From NCBI GenBank assembly GCA_017483425.1, contig JAFUWM010000007.1, forward strand, positions 1 to 11,286: a stretch of DNA of 11,286 nt, written 5' to 3'. A model generated the notes under the pieces. The model had not been told where the DNA came from. It ran no database searches and worked only from the letters and a program-made list of their open reading frames with translations. The stretch is from Lachnospiraceae bacterium. GTDB taxonomy: Bacteria; Bacillota; Clostridia; Lachnospirales; Lachnospiraceae. A program made the position numbers and the translations under genes. Positions 1-6,062 of this stretch are shown here, piece after piece. Numbering within the stretch: position 1 is the first letter of the stretch; each line of letters opens with the position of its first letter.

Positions 1-609
1 AGCCCTTGGGAAAGCTATAGCCTCCGGATCCCCCTCCTTAGCCGCCCTGTCTATCTTTGGTCCTCCGGGATATCCAAGTCCTATTGCCCTCGCTACTTTA
101 TCATATGCTTCCCCCGCCGCATCGTCCATCGTACGTCCGAGTATCTCATATTCCCCGTAATCCTTTACATTGACAAGATGCGTATGTCCGCCCGAAACGA
201 TCAAGCACATGAATGGCGGCTCCAGCTCTTTATCCTCTATATAATTCGCCGCAATGTGCCCCTCGATGTGGTGAACCCCTATAAGCGGTTTTCCGCATCC
301 GTAAGCATATGCCTTTGCATAGGATACACCAACGAGCAGAGGCCCCACAAGCCCCGGCCCGTAAGTGACCGCAACAGCGTCTATATCCGATATCTGCATT
401 GAAGCTTGCTTCAGTGCCTCTCTAACGACCTGAACTATGACCTCGATATGTTTCCTTGATGCTATCTCCGGTACCACGCCCCCGTATATCGTATGCGTAT
501 CTATCTGGGAATTGATCACATTGGACAGCACATCCCTGCCATTCTTGACCACTGCCGCGGCAGTCTCATCACATGAGCTCTCTATCCCTAAAATAAATAT
601 GTTCTTCAT
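1..609 (-). CDS. tsaD: tRNA N6-adenosine threonylcarbamoyltransferase TsaD (3' part of gene cut by window edge)
   Basis: TsaD (Kae1/Gcp/YgjD family) transfers the threonylcarbamoyl group from threonylcarbamoyl-AMP to A37 of ANN-decoding tRNAs. It acts in the cytoplasm with TsaB and TsaE. The window holds the first 203 residues of a protein that is usually about 340 long. Visible signatures are the N-terminal ASKHA nucleotide-binding start GIESSCDETAAAV (8-20), the metal-binding HHIEGH (113-118, the family signature), SGGHTHL (139-145) and the GYPGGPKIDRAA stretch (179-190). The ATG at 609 directly follows the TAG stop of the upstream gene (TAGATG). No strong Shine-Dalgarno site is visible, so translation is probably coupled to that gene. 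It is the last gene seen in the series that contains tsaE and tsaB. The family assignment is very secure; the C-terminal third cannot be judged. Confidence 0.97.
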   Translation of the reverse strand, partial: MKNIFILGIESSCDETAAAVVKNGRDVLSNVINSQIDTHTIYGGVVPEIASRKHIEVIVQVVREALKQASMQISDIDAVAVTYGPGLVGPLLVGVSYAKAYAYGCGKPLIGVHHIEGHIAANYIEDKELEPPFMCLIVSGGHTHLVNVKDYGEYEILGRTMDDAAGEAYDKVARAIGLGYPGGPKIDRAAKEGDPEAIAFPRA

Positions 610-1185
610 CTATTCTGCCGTATCGTTCGCCGGAACCCAGCCGTAGATCTTCCAATGGCCTGCATCGTCCTGACGCAGTACAAACTGTTCCCTAATCTTA
701 TTTATATTTCCGTCCTCCCTGACATTCATTGACAGATACAACGTAGCCAGCGAACCGTATTCATTCTGCGCATATTTCACATCCGTACTGGATGAAACCG
801 AGTAACTTGACACTACTTTATTTTTATCCCTGTATACAGCTATCTCGGATATGAGCGAATCATAAAAATCATCAAAGCTTTGATTCGCTACAAGCTCGTC
901 ATCAAAGAGCTGTCTCATCTGCGTGGCCAGATCCTTTATCTGCGACTCCTCTGTATCGGAGGCATAAAAGCATCTTGTGATCTCGGCATACTCCGTAACC
1001 ACGCTTCTCGGAGTTGACGGATAATCCGTCTCATAATTTTTAGCGAGCTGCTTTGTCGCAGCTGTGATCTTCACTGATTCCGGAGCTTCTTTCGGAGTAT
1101 TTACCGCCAGTATAAATATAACGAGGACGACAATGGCAAGTATCACGAGTCCGATTATGGTGTTTTTGGTGTTATTCTTCTTCAT
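610..1185 (-). CDS. Membrane-anchored protein of unknown function (191 aa)
   Basis: I do not recognise a characterised family. The protein starts with a short basic segment (MKKNNTKN), then a single strongly hydrophobic helix at about 9-28, then a soluble domain of about 160 residues with no cysteine pair or catalytic motif I can name. No lipobox cysteine follows the helix, so it reads as a signal anchor with the domain outside the membrane. The C-terminal part (about 140-184) has the pattern of an NTF2/SnoaL-like fold (FVLRQDDAGHWKIYGW), which is inference from pattern only. The reading frame stays open to 1257, but the ATG at 1185 is preferred: AAAGGAG lies 7 nt upstream and the hydrophobic helix then sits at the N-terminus. 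The gene overlaps the end of rnz by 14 bp and its TAG stop touches the ATG of tsaD. Confidence 0.85.
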   Translation of the reverse strand: MKKNNTKNTIIGLVILAIVVLVIFILAVNTPKEAPESVKITAATKQLAKNYETDYPSTPRSVVTEYAEITRCFYASDTEESQIKDLATQMRQLFDDELVANQSFDDFYDSLISEIAVYRDKNKVVSSYSVSSSTDVKYAQNEYGSLATLYLSMNVREDGNINKIREQFVLRQDDAGHWKIYGWVPANDTAE

Positions 1186-2086
1186 ACATGAGCTCCTTTG
1201 TCCTGCCGTCCTTTGATGCAGCGGTTTCAGGGAATATAGCCCTTGCAAGATGTACATACTCTCTCGGATCTGTAAGTGACGGACTGTAATGAGTAAGCCA
1301 CAGCTCCTTCACTCCTGCGGTCTTCGCAAGCTCAGCCGCCTCTGTGAACATCATATGCTTCTTTTCTCTGGCCTTATGCTGATCCTCCGGATCCCCATAC
1401 ATTCCCTCGCAGATAAAAATATCGGAGTCTGCTGCGTTAACCTCTATAGATTTAGTCGGACGCGTATCGGTCGCATATGTGACCTTAAGGCCCCGCCTTG
1501 CTTCACCCATCACCATATCCGGAGTGAACACCCTGCCGTCATCGTCCTTACAGATATTTCCCTTTTGCAGGGGATTCCAGAATTTAAGCGGTATATCAAG
1601 CCGTTTTGCTTCTTCCGCGTTGAATCTTCCCGCCCTTTTTACGCTCACCGAATACCCGTAGCATGTGACGTTGTGATTCACCTTAAAAGCTTTCACATGC
1701 ATACCGAATATATCAAAGTCTTCCTCACTTCTGCCAAGCTCCATCAGCTTTATGTCAAAGGGCAGACCCTGCGCTATTATCAGCAGCGATCGCACTATCC
1801 TCTCCAGACCTTTCGGCCCTGCAAGCAATACCGGCTCTGTCCTGTCGGCATTTGCCATGGAAAGCATCATCCCGGGAAGTCCGCTTATATGATCCGCGTG
1901 ATAATGCGTAAACAGGATCGCATCTATTCCCTTGGGAGAGAGATTCCTTTTTCTTACCGCGCACTGCGTTGCCTCTCCGCAGTCTATGAGTATCCCTTTC
2001 CCTTCAAATCTCAGCATAAGGCTTGTGAGATACCTGTACGGCAAAGGCATCATGCCTCCGGTTCCCAAAAGGGTGATATCAAACAT
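1172..2086 (-). CDS. rnz: Ribonuclease Z (tRNA 3'-processing endonuclease)
   Basis: RNase Z is a zinc metallo-beta-lactamase-fold endonuclease that cuts tRNA precursors lacking an encoded CCA just after the discriminator base. All metal and catalytic residues are visible: THYHADH gives H61, H63, D65 and H66, followed by H138, D207 and H266. The substrate-arm region (about 150-190) also looks intact. At 304 residues the protein has the normal bacterial length (about 307). The start ATG at 2086 has a GGGGAG Shine-Dalgarno site inside the end of rimI and overlaps that gene by 8 bp. Its 3' end overlaps the next gene by 14 bp. Position between rimI and the tsaD end of the cluster fits a tRNA-maturation operon. 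A general MBL-fold hydrolase is unlikely given the match to the RNase Z pattern along the whole length. Confidence 0.95.
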   Translation of the reverse strand: MFDITLLGTGGMMPLPYRYLTSLMLRFEGKGILIDCGEATQCAVRKRNLSPKGIDAILFTHYHADHISGLPGMMLSMANADRTEPVLLAGPKGLERIVRSLLIIAQGLPFDIKLMELGRSEEDFDIFGMHVKAFKVNHNVTCYGYSVSVKRAGRFNAEEAKRLDIPLKFWNPLQKGNICKDDDGRVFTPDMVMGEARRGLKVTYATDTRPTKSIEVNAADSDIFICEGMYGDPEDQHKAREKKHMMFTEAAELAKTAGVKELWLTHYSPSLTDPREYVHLARAIFPETAASKDGRTKELMYEEE

Positions 2087-2537
2087 CCTTATCTCCCCTT
2101 TTCCAAAAGATTATCGCATCCTCCTTAGGATTATCATAAAAGCCCGGCCTGATCCCCTCGGACACAAAGCCCAGCTTTTCATAGAGGCTTATTGCAGGCG
2201 CATTTGACTTCCGGGCTTCCAGAGTGAAGTTATTTACTCCTATGGCCTTTCCCTCCTCTATAAGATATCTAAGCAGGTGCTCGGCTATGCCATGCTCTCT
2301 GTACCCGACATCAACCAGAACATTCGTGATATCTCCGTCACCGCACATATTGCGGACACCTGCGCAGGCAACAAGCTTATCGGTATCTGTATCCCTTGCC
2401 ACTACATAAACCGCATAATCACAGCAAAGCGACTCCCTGAAATCCTCAGCGCTCCATGCATCCCTGCCAAATATCACGCTCTCAAGCTCTGCGGCGCGCT
2501 CACAGTCATTCATTTGCATATGTTCATAGATTATCAT
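2079..2537 (-). CDS. rimI: [Ribosomal protein S18]-alanine N-acetyltransferase RimI
   Basis: This is a GNAT-fold acetyltransferase of the RimI type, which acetylates the N-terminal alanine of ribosomal protein S18 using acetyl-CoA. Its 152 residues match the family length. The acetyl-CoA pyrophosphate loop is YREHGIA (79-85). The C-terminal half has the RimI-like LEARKSNAPAISLYEKLGF (106-124), with the expected active-site pair E107 and Y119 twelve residues apart, then a GIRPGFYDNPKEDAIIF stretch. The ATG at 2537 follows the tsaB TAG stop directly (TAGATG); an AAAAGGA element lies about 15 nt upstream, rather far, so coupling to tsaB is likely. Later methionines (M7, M9) would remove the first beta strand and are disfavoured. 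Its position between tsaB and rnz is typical, as rimI often sits beside tsaB and tsaD. Confidence 0.93.
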   Translation of the reverse strand: MIIYEHMQMNDCERAAELESVIFGRDAWSAEDFRESLCCDYAVYVVARDTDTDKLVACAGVRNMCGDGDITNVLVDVGYREHGIAEHLLRYLIEEGKAIGVNNFTLEARKSNAPAISLYEKLGFVSEGIRPGFYDNPKEDAIIFWKRGDKDV

Positions 2538-3248
2538 CTATTGTTTACCCGGTTCCTTTTGTGATAATTCCCGTTCTGCCTGAGATACCCTCAGGTAAGT
2601 CGGCTTATGCTCCGCGGCGTTCACATGATATCCTTTTTCATAATATCTCTGTGCCAGCACTGCAACGCTTGAAGCGCGCTGAAGCCTGAGACTCGGCGGA
2701 GCGAAAATAAAAGGCGCCGTACACTTTTCCTTAATCTGATCCGCAAACACCCTGACCCCGTCGCCAAGGAATATAGTCTTAACGCCTCTGCTGTTTATAT
2801 CGGCAAGTATCTCCGTCAGAGGAACAGCACACTGCTCTCTAAGAGTTTTTAGTCCCTCCCCTTCAAAAGTGAATATCCCGGTATAAGTCTCGTTTCTTCT
2901 TGCGTCCATGAGTGGTACGATATTTCCGTCATATCCCGCCATGTTCTGCGCAAGCGCATTTACCGTAGGAACCTCTATGACAGGCTTTTTTATAGCTTCA
3001 GCAAGTCCTTTTGCCGTAGCGGATCCTATCCTGAGTCCGGTAAAAGATCCCGGTCCCTTAGCGATCGCGACCGCGTCCATATCCTTCAGCTCAAGTCCCG
3101 AGGACTGTATCACTTCATCTATCATAGGCATCAGGGTTTCTGAATGAGTAAGCTTGTTGCAAACAGTATATTCCGCCCTTATCACATCATCTGAGAGTAT
3201 CGCCGCTGACGCCGCAAGTCCCGATGAATCAATCGCTAGTATATTCAT
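2538..3248 (-). CDS. tsaB: tRNA threonylcarbamoyladenosine biosynthesis protein TsaB
   Basis: TsaB (YeaZ) is the inactive ASKHA paralogue of TsaD. It dimerises with TsaD and is needed for threonylcarbamoyl transfer to tRNA A37. Family hallmarks are the N-terminal ILAIDSSGLAASAAI (3-17), the AKGPGSFTGLRIGSATAKGLA block (63-83), PLMDARRNETYTG (112-124) and the C-terminal YLRVSQAERE (218-227). The 236-residue length is normal. The ATG at 3248 lies inside the 3' end of tsaE (20-bp overlap). AGAAGG stands 13 nt upstream, a long spacing, so part of its translation may be coupled. The gene ends with TAG immediately before the rimI ATG. TsaE, TsaB and TsaD are all encoded in this window, which supports the call strongly. 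Confidence 0.96.
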   Translation of the reverse strand: MNILAIDSSGLAASAAILSDDVIRAEYTVCNKLTHSETLMPMIDEVIQSSGLELKDMDAVAIAKGPGSFTGLRIGSATAKGLAEAIKKPVIEVPTVNALAQNMAGYDGNIVPLMDARRNETYTGIFTFEGEGLKTLREQCAVPLTEILADINSRGVKTIFLGDGVRVFADQIKEKCTAPFIFAPPSLRLQRASSVAVLAQRYYEKGYHVNAAEHKPTYLRVSQAERELSQKEPGKQ

Positions 3249-3669
3249 CCGAAATAACTATCCTTCTGTATTCATATCCTTTATCCGGATTCCCTTTTAT
3301 CCTGATCCAGCATGTATCATCCGGCATAATATCCCGTACAATATCGGCCCATTCAACTACCGTTACCCCGTCTCCGTAAAAGAAGTCTTCATAGCCTGTC
3401 TCATCCATCTCGGTTATATCGCCGATACGATATACGTCAAAATGATACATTGGAAGTCTTCCGCCGTCATATTGCTGAACGATGGTATATGTAGGCGAGC
3501 TTACATGATCTTTAATCCCGAGTCCTGCCGCGATTCCCTTGGCAAATACAGTCTTTCCAATTCCCAGATTTCCTGTTAAGGCAATGACCGCCCCGGGAGC
3601 AGCCTCCCGTCCTATACTTAACGCAATATTATATGTTTCCTCCGGCCCCCGCGTCTCAATAACTTTCAT
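3229..3669 (-). CDS. tsaE: tRNA threonylcarbamoyladenosine biosynthesis ATPase TsaE
   Basis: TsaE (YjeE) is a small P-loop ATPase that binds the TsaB-TsaD heterodimer and resets it after each round of t6A synthesis. Visible motifs are the Walker A GNLGIGKT (33-40), the conserved SSPTYTIVQQY (58-67), the YHFDVYRIGD segment (75-84) that includes the acidic metal-binding residue, and VVEWAD (104-109). Length is 146 residues, normal for the family. The ATG at 3669 fits the family N-terminus and there is no in-frame alternative before the TAA of the preceding gene at 3694-3696. No Shine-Dalgarno site is visible in the 24-bp gap; an extended -10-like TGCTATTAT lies there instead. It overlaps tsaB by 20 bp. 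Confidence 0.95.
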   Translation of the reverse strand: MKVIETRGPEETYNIALSIGREAAPGAVIALTGNLGIGKTVFAKGIAAGLGIKDHVSSPTYTIVQQYDGGRLPMYHFDVYRIGDITEMDETGYEDFFYGDGVTVVEWADIVRDIMPDDTCWIRIKGNPDKGYEYRRIVISDEYTSD

Positions 3670-3674
3670 AGTAA

Positions 3675-3687
3675 CTACATAATAGCA
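3675..3687 (-). promoter_or_regulatory. Possible extended -10 promoter element in front of tsaE
   Basis: Read on the minus strand, the gap between the surface-protein gene and tsaE contains TGCTATTATG, which resembles an extended -10 (TGnTATAAT with one mismatch). The -35 region is poor (TTCGTT-like, inside the end of the upstream gene). Initiation at the usual distance would start the RNA only a few bases before the tsaE ATG, giving a leaderless or nearly leaderless message. This would agree with the lack of a Shine-Dalgarno site. It is a weak prediction by eye. Confidence 0.3.
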
Positions 3688-3693
3688 TATTCT

Positions 3694-5802
3694 TTATTTC
3701 TTAACGAACCTTTCATAGAAGGCTTTGCCAAAGGCGGACCGTCTTTCCTTTGCGGATTCGCTCTGATCAGCCGGACGCTCGTAACTGGTCAGCACCTTAT
3801 CGGACGCTTCCCTCACGCTCGAGGCATTCCTTAATGTATCGAGAACACCTGTATAGGCTTCAGAAAGCTCCTTCCAAAGATATTCCAGCTGAATTCCCAG
3901 ATCTCCTATGGATTCCCCTTTTTCTCTTGCATAATCAAGAAGCCCCTGTTTGCGGGTGTAATAAGTCCACTGAGCCAGCCCGTATCCTGCCTGATCATAC
4001 ACGAAATTGTTGTATGATCCGTTATCCACCGCGTCGGTATATTCCTCATCTGAAACGCCAAACTTATAGTTGTAGCTGTTCTGAAGGTTATTGGACCTCA
4101 GATTGGATTCCGCGTACAGATTTCCCATGAGCCCTGCAGCTCCGTATTCATTACCTATCTTATCCTCAAGAAAACTCCATATTGTCGTTGCGTCATCCTC
4201 TTTTTTCCACTGCGCGTACAGCTTGACCGTTTCGCCGTTTTTGCTTGTAAGGGATTTGACGGTAGCCTTATCCTTATAGCTTTTTCCACTGCCGTCCCTC
4301 TTGGTATTCCATCCCTTAAATTTATATCCGGTACGTTTGTATTCATTCGTTTTGAGTTTATAGCTTTGTCCGTATTTAAGCCCCTTCTGGTCGTCCATAT
4401 CACCATCTGTGGCTCCATTACCGCTGTAGTGGATCGTATACTTGTTTACCGTCCACTTCGCATACAGGGTTTTATTCCCCGTACTTCCCTTTTTTATCTG
4501 GGTAACCTTCTTTTTATACTTACTGTCGCTGAACCAACCACCAAAGGTATAGCCTTTTTTCGTAGGAGCCTTAAGCTTTTTTGTTTTTGTGGTCACTTTG
4601 TATTTTGTGGGATTTGAAGCGTTGTTCTTTCCCCCGTTAAGCTTGTATGTGATAGTGTAAGTTACTATCTTCCACTGGGCATATAAAATGATCGTTGCCC
4701 CGTTTTTTGCCGTAAGACTCTTGACGGATGCCTTATTTGCGTATTTAGTGCCGCTGCCGTTTTTCTTTGTGTTCCAGCTCGCAAACTTATAGCCTTTCTT
4801 CTTGAAAGCATTGGCGGTTAGCTTATAGGCCGTGCCATACTTCAGACCCGTTTGCTTTTTCATAGTGCCGCTTGTCGCGCCATTACCGTTATACTTGATC
4901 GCATACTTGTTTGCTGTCCATTTTGCATATAATGTCTTATCTCCGGTACTGCCCTCTTCAAGCCGGGTTATCTTTGTCGTAAACTTATCGTCAAGATACC
5001 AGCCGGAAAAAACATAGCCATTCCTTGAAGCCGCCTTAAATTCAAAAGTCGGCGTTTCCATTTTGTAACTGGACGGATTCGATGCATCATTTTTTCCGCC
5101 ATACAGCTCATAGGTGATATTGTACCCGACCTCCCACTGGGCATACAGGGTGATCTTTTCACCATCATTCTTACAAAGATCCGTTACCTCTTCACCATCG
5201 GCATATCCTTGTCCCGATCCGTCAGCAACTATGTTCCATGATACGAACCTGTTACCGCTTAAGGTATATTTATTTGCCTTCAGTTTACAGCTTGCTTCCA
5301 AAGGGCATGTCTGGGCTTCCATGCTTCCGCCTGTCGCGCCGTTTCCGTCAAATATTATTGTGTAAGAATTTTCACTTACACCATTTTGGGAAACCCCGTA
5401 CATCTTATTTTCCGAAGAATTCTCGGATACGGGCAGATCGTCATCCGAAACAGAATTCTCGGATACGGGCAGATCGTCATCCGAAACAGAATTATCTGAG
5501 ACCGTGTTTTCTGAAACAGTATTTTCTGAGACAGCGTTTTCCGAAACAGCGTTTTCCGAGAGTGTTTCTGTCTTTATATCATCTACGGATACAGTTTCGT
5601 TAGCATCCTCTTCATGAACTTCGTTTTCAGTTTCTTTATCCGATTCATCATCTGAAGGTATCGGGTTTTGTGCCACTTCTGACATTGCCGGATGGTCACT
5701 TGATGTATTTACTGAAACCGTCTCTCCGGCATAGGCATCTGTGCCAATCGACCCGAGCAGCAGCATAACTACCAAAATAATAACTATTCTTTTATTGGAC
5801 AT
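3694..5802 (-). CDS. Secreted InlB-repeat protein with C-terminal phage-tail-lysozyme domain
   Basis: Predicted exported cell-surface protein of 702 residues. Residues 1-26 form a signal peptide with a likely cut after AYA. Residues 27-146 are an acidic, Ser/Asn/Val-rich linker with degenerate VSEN(A/T/S) pentads and two copies of a 12-residue unit. Residues about 147-532 hold five InlB/Flg_new-type repeats ending in LYAQW or LYAKW, alternating between an ~80-residue NGNGAT type and a ~70-residue GGKN type. Residues about 538-702 match the phage tail lysozyme fold: IWSFL, AAGLMGNLYAES with E565 as the likely catalytic glutamate, and GYGLAQWT (606-613). There is no LPXTG, SLH or choline-binding anchor; the lysine-rich repeats may hold it to the anionic wall. 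The start at 5802 has AGAAGG 6 nt upstream. Peptidoglycan cleavage is inferred from the domain. It precedes tsaE with no visible terminator. Confidence 0.9.
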   Translation of the reverse strand: MSNKRIVIILVVMLLLGSIGTDAYAGETVSVNTSSDHPAMSEVAQNPIPSDDESDKETENEVHEEDANETVSVDDIKTETLSENAVSENAVSENTVSENTVSDNSVSDDDLPVSENSVSDDDLPVSENSSENKMYGVSQNGVSENSYTIIFDGNGATGGSMEAQTCPLEASCKLKANKYTLSGNRFVSWNIVADGSGQGYADGEEVTDLCKNDGEKITLYAQWEVGYNITYELYGGKNDASNPSSYKMETPTFEFKAASRNGYVFSGWYLDDKFTTKITRLEEGSTGDKTLYAKWTANKYAIKYNGNGATSGTMKKQTGLKYGTAYKLTANAFKKKGYKFASWNTKKNGSGTKYANKASVKSLTAKNGATIILYAQWKIVTYTITYKLNGGKNNASNPTKYKVTTKTKKLKAPTKKGYTFGGWFSDSKYKKKVTQIKKGSTGNKTLYAKWTVNKYTIHYSGNGATDGDMDDQKGLKYGQSYKLKTNEYKRTGYKFKGWNTKRDGSGKSYKDKATVKSLTSKNGETVKLYAQWKKEDDATTIWSFLEDKIGNEYGAAGLMGNLYAESNLRSNNLQNSYNYKFGVSDEEYTDAVDNGSYNNFVYDQAGYGLAQWTYYTRKQGLLDYAREKGESIGDLGIQLEYLWKELSEAYTGVLDTLRNASSVREASDKVLTSYERPADQSESAKERRSAFGKAFYERFVKK
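4207..5364 (-). repeat. Five InlB/Flg_new-type protein repeats, alternating types A-B-A-B-A
   Basis: Type A repeats are at residues about 147-224, 299-378 and 454-532. They share NGAT near the start, then GYKF-SWNT-like cores, a GSG-Y-D/N-K segment and a LYAQW end. Type B repeats are at about 227-296 and 381-451. They share Y-L-GGKN-NP, PT-KGY-F-GW and GSTGNKTLYAKW or a close variant. The DNA of the repeats is diverged, so they are mainly visible at protein level. Such beta-grasp-like repeats are known from Listeria internalin B and many Gram-positive surface proteins. Confidence 0.88.
5417..5488 (-). repeat. Perfect 36-bp tandem duplication in the acidic linker
   Basis: The 36 bases at 5417-5452 are repeated exactly at 5453-5488. 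They encode two copies of a 12-residue unit containing DDDLPVSENSVS. The start of a further copy (GAATT) follows at 5489. The unit keeps the reading frame, so copy number can change without breaking the gene. Perfect identity suggests a recent duplication. Confidence 0.93.
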
Positions 5803-5808
5803 ATATAC

Positions 5809-5815
5809 CTTCTTT
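5809..5815 (-). promoter_or_regulatory. Shine-Dalgarno site of the lysozyme surface-protein gene
   Basis: Minus-strand AGAAGG lies about 6 nt before the ATG at 5802 (GAAGAAGG-like context, then TATAT, then ATG). It supports this start, which also places the signal peptide at the N-terminus. Confidence 0.75.
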
Positions 5816-5848
5816 CATAAAACAATATAGCAGAATAAAACCTATAGT

Positions 5849-5877
5849 ATCATAACATAATGTTAACATAATAGCAA
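5849..5877 (-). promoter_or_regulatory. Sigma-A-type promoter for the minus-strand surface-protein gene
   Basis: Minus-strand -35 TTGCTA (5872-5877) and -10 TATGAT (5849-5854) are separated by exactly 17 bp. They match the consensus at 4 of 6 and 5 of 6 positions. Transcription would begin near 5842, giving a leader of about 40 nt before the Shine-Dalgarno site and the ATG at 5802. With no terminator seen afterwards, this promoter may also feed the tsaE-tsaD series. Confidence 0.65.
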
Positions 5878-5920
5878 AACATAACTCTTTTCGTGCTAAT
5901 AAAGCCAAACGGCATCAGGC

Positions 5921-5986
5921 TGTGCACACCATATATTGATGTATACCGCACATTAAAAAAACTATATATTGATATTTTGCGGTATA
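5921..5986. promoter_or_regulatory. Cluster of palindrome, direct and inverted repeats between the divergent promoters
   Basis: Three kinds of symmetry lie in 66 bp upstream of the plus-strand promoter. TGTGCACA (5921-5928) is a perfect palindrome. ATATATTGAT occurs at 5931-5940 and again at 5964-5973, 33 bp apart, close to three helical turns. TATACCGCA (5942-5950) pairs with TGCGGTATA (5978-5986). The right arm ends 5 bp before the plus-strand -35. This arrangement suggests binding sites for a regulator, but the protein cannot be named and A/T richness makes chance matches easier. Confidence 0.5.
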
Positions 5987-5991
5987 AATAA

Positions 5992-6020
5992 TTGACTTTT
6001 GTTTACATAAGGTTTATTAT
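5992..6020 (+). promoter_or_regulatory. Sigma-A-type promoter for the plus-strand surface-protein gene
   Basis: A -35 TTGACT (5992-5997) and -10 TATTAT (6015-6020) are separated by 17 bp, each one base from consensus. Transcription would begin near 6027, giving a leader of about 36 nt. It directs the gene at 6063 and is the best promoter match in the window. Confidence 0.8.
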
Positions 6021-6049
6021 GTACGGAGTTTATTAGCTTGTAAATTAAG

Positions 6050-6055
6050 AGGAGG
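6050..6055 (+). promoter_or_regulatory. Strong Shine-Dalgarno site (AGGAGG)
   Basis: AGGAGG ends 7 nt before the ATG at 6063, optimal sequence and spacing. It fixes the start of the transglutaminase-like surface protein and predicts efficient translation. Confidence 0.92.
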
Positions 6056-6062
6056 AAGCTTC

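Noticed and set aside
1186..1257. Longer start (1257) for the membrane-anchored protein
   Set aside because: The extension lies inside rnz, has no good ribosome site and would push the hydrophobic helix away from the N-terminus; the ATG at 1185 has AAAGGAG.
1289..2128. Open frame of 279 codons on the plus strand across rnz
   Set aside because: It lies wholly opposite rnz, whose full set of catalytic residues is intact, and its product has no recognisable domain or composition.
3694..4190. Prophage remnant suggested by the phage-tail-lysozyme domain
   Set aside because: No tail, holin, capsid or integrase gene is near; the domain is the end of a secreted protein with signal peptide and InlB-type repeats.
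5417..5570. Short direct repeats that might be a CRISPR array
   Set aside because: They are contiguous or 15-bp in-frame coding units with no spacers of unique sequence.
5238..5603. Plus-strand open frame with tandem RADRHPKQN-like repeats
   Set aside because: The repeats are the complement of the tandem duplication in the acidic linker of the minus-strand gene, not a separate protein.
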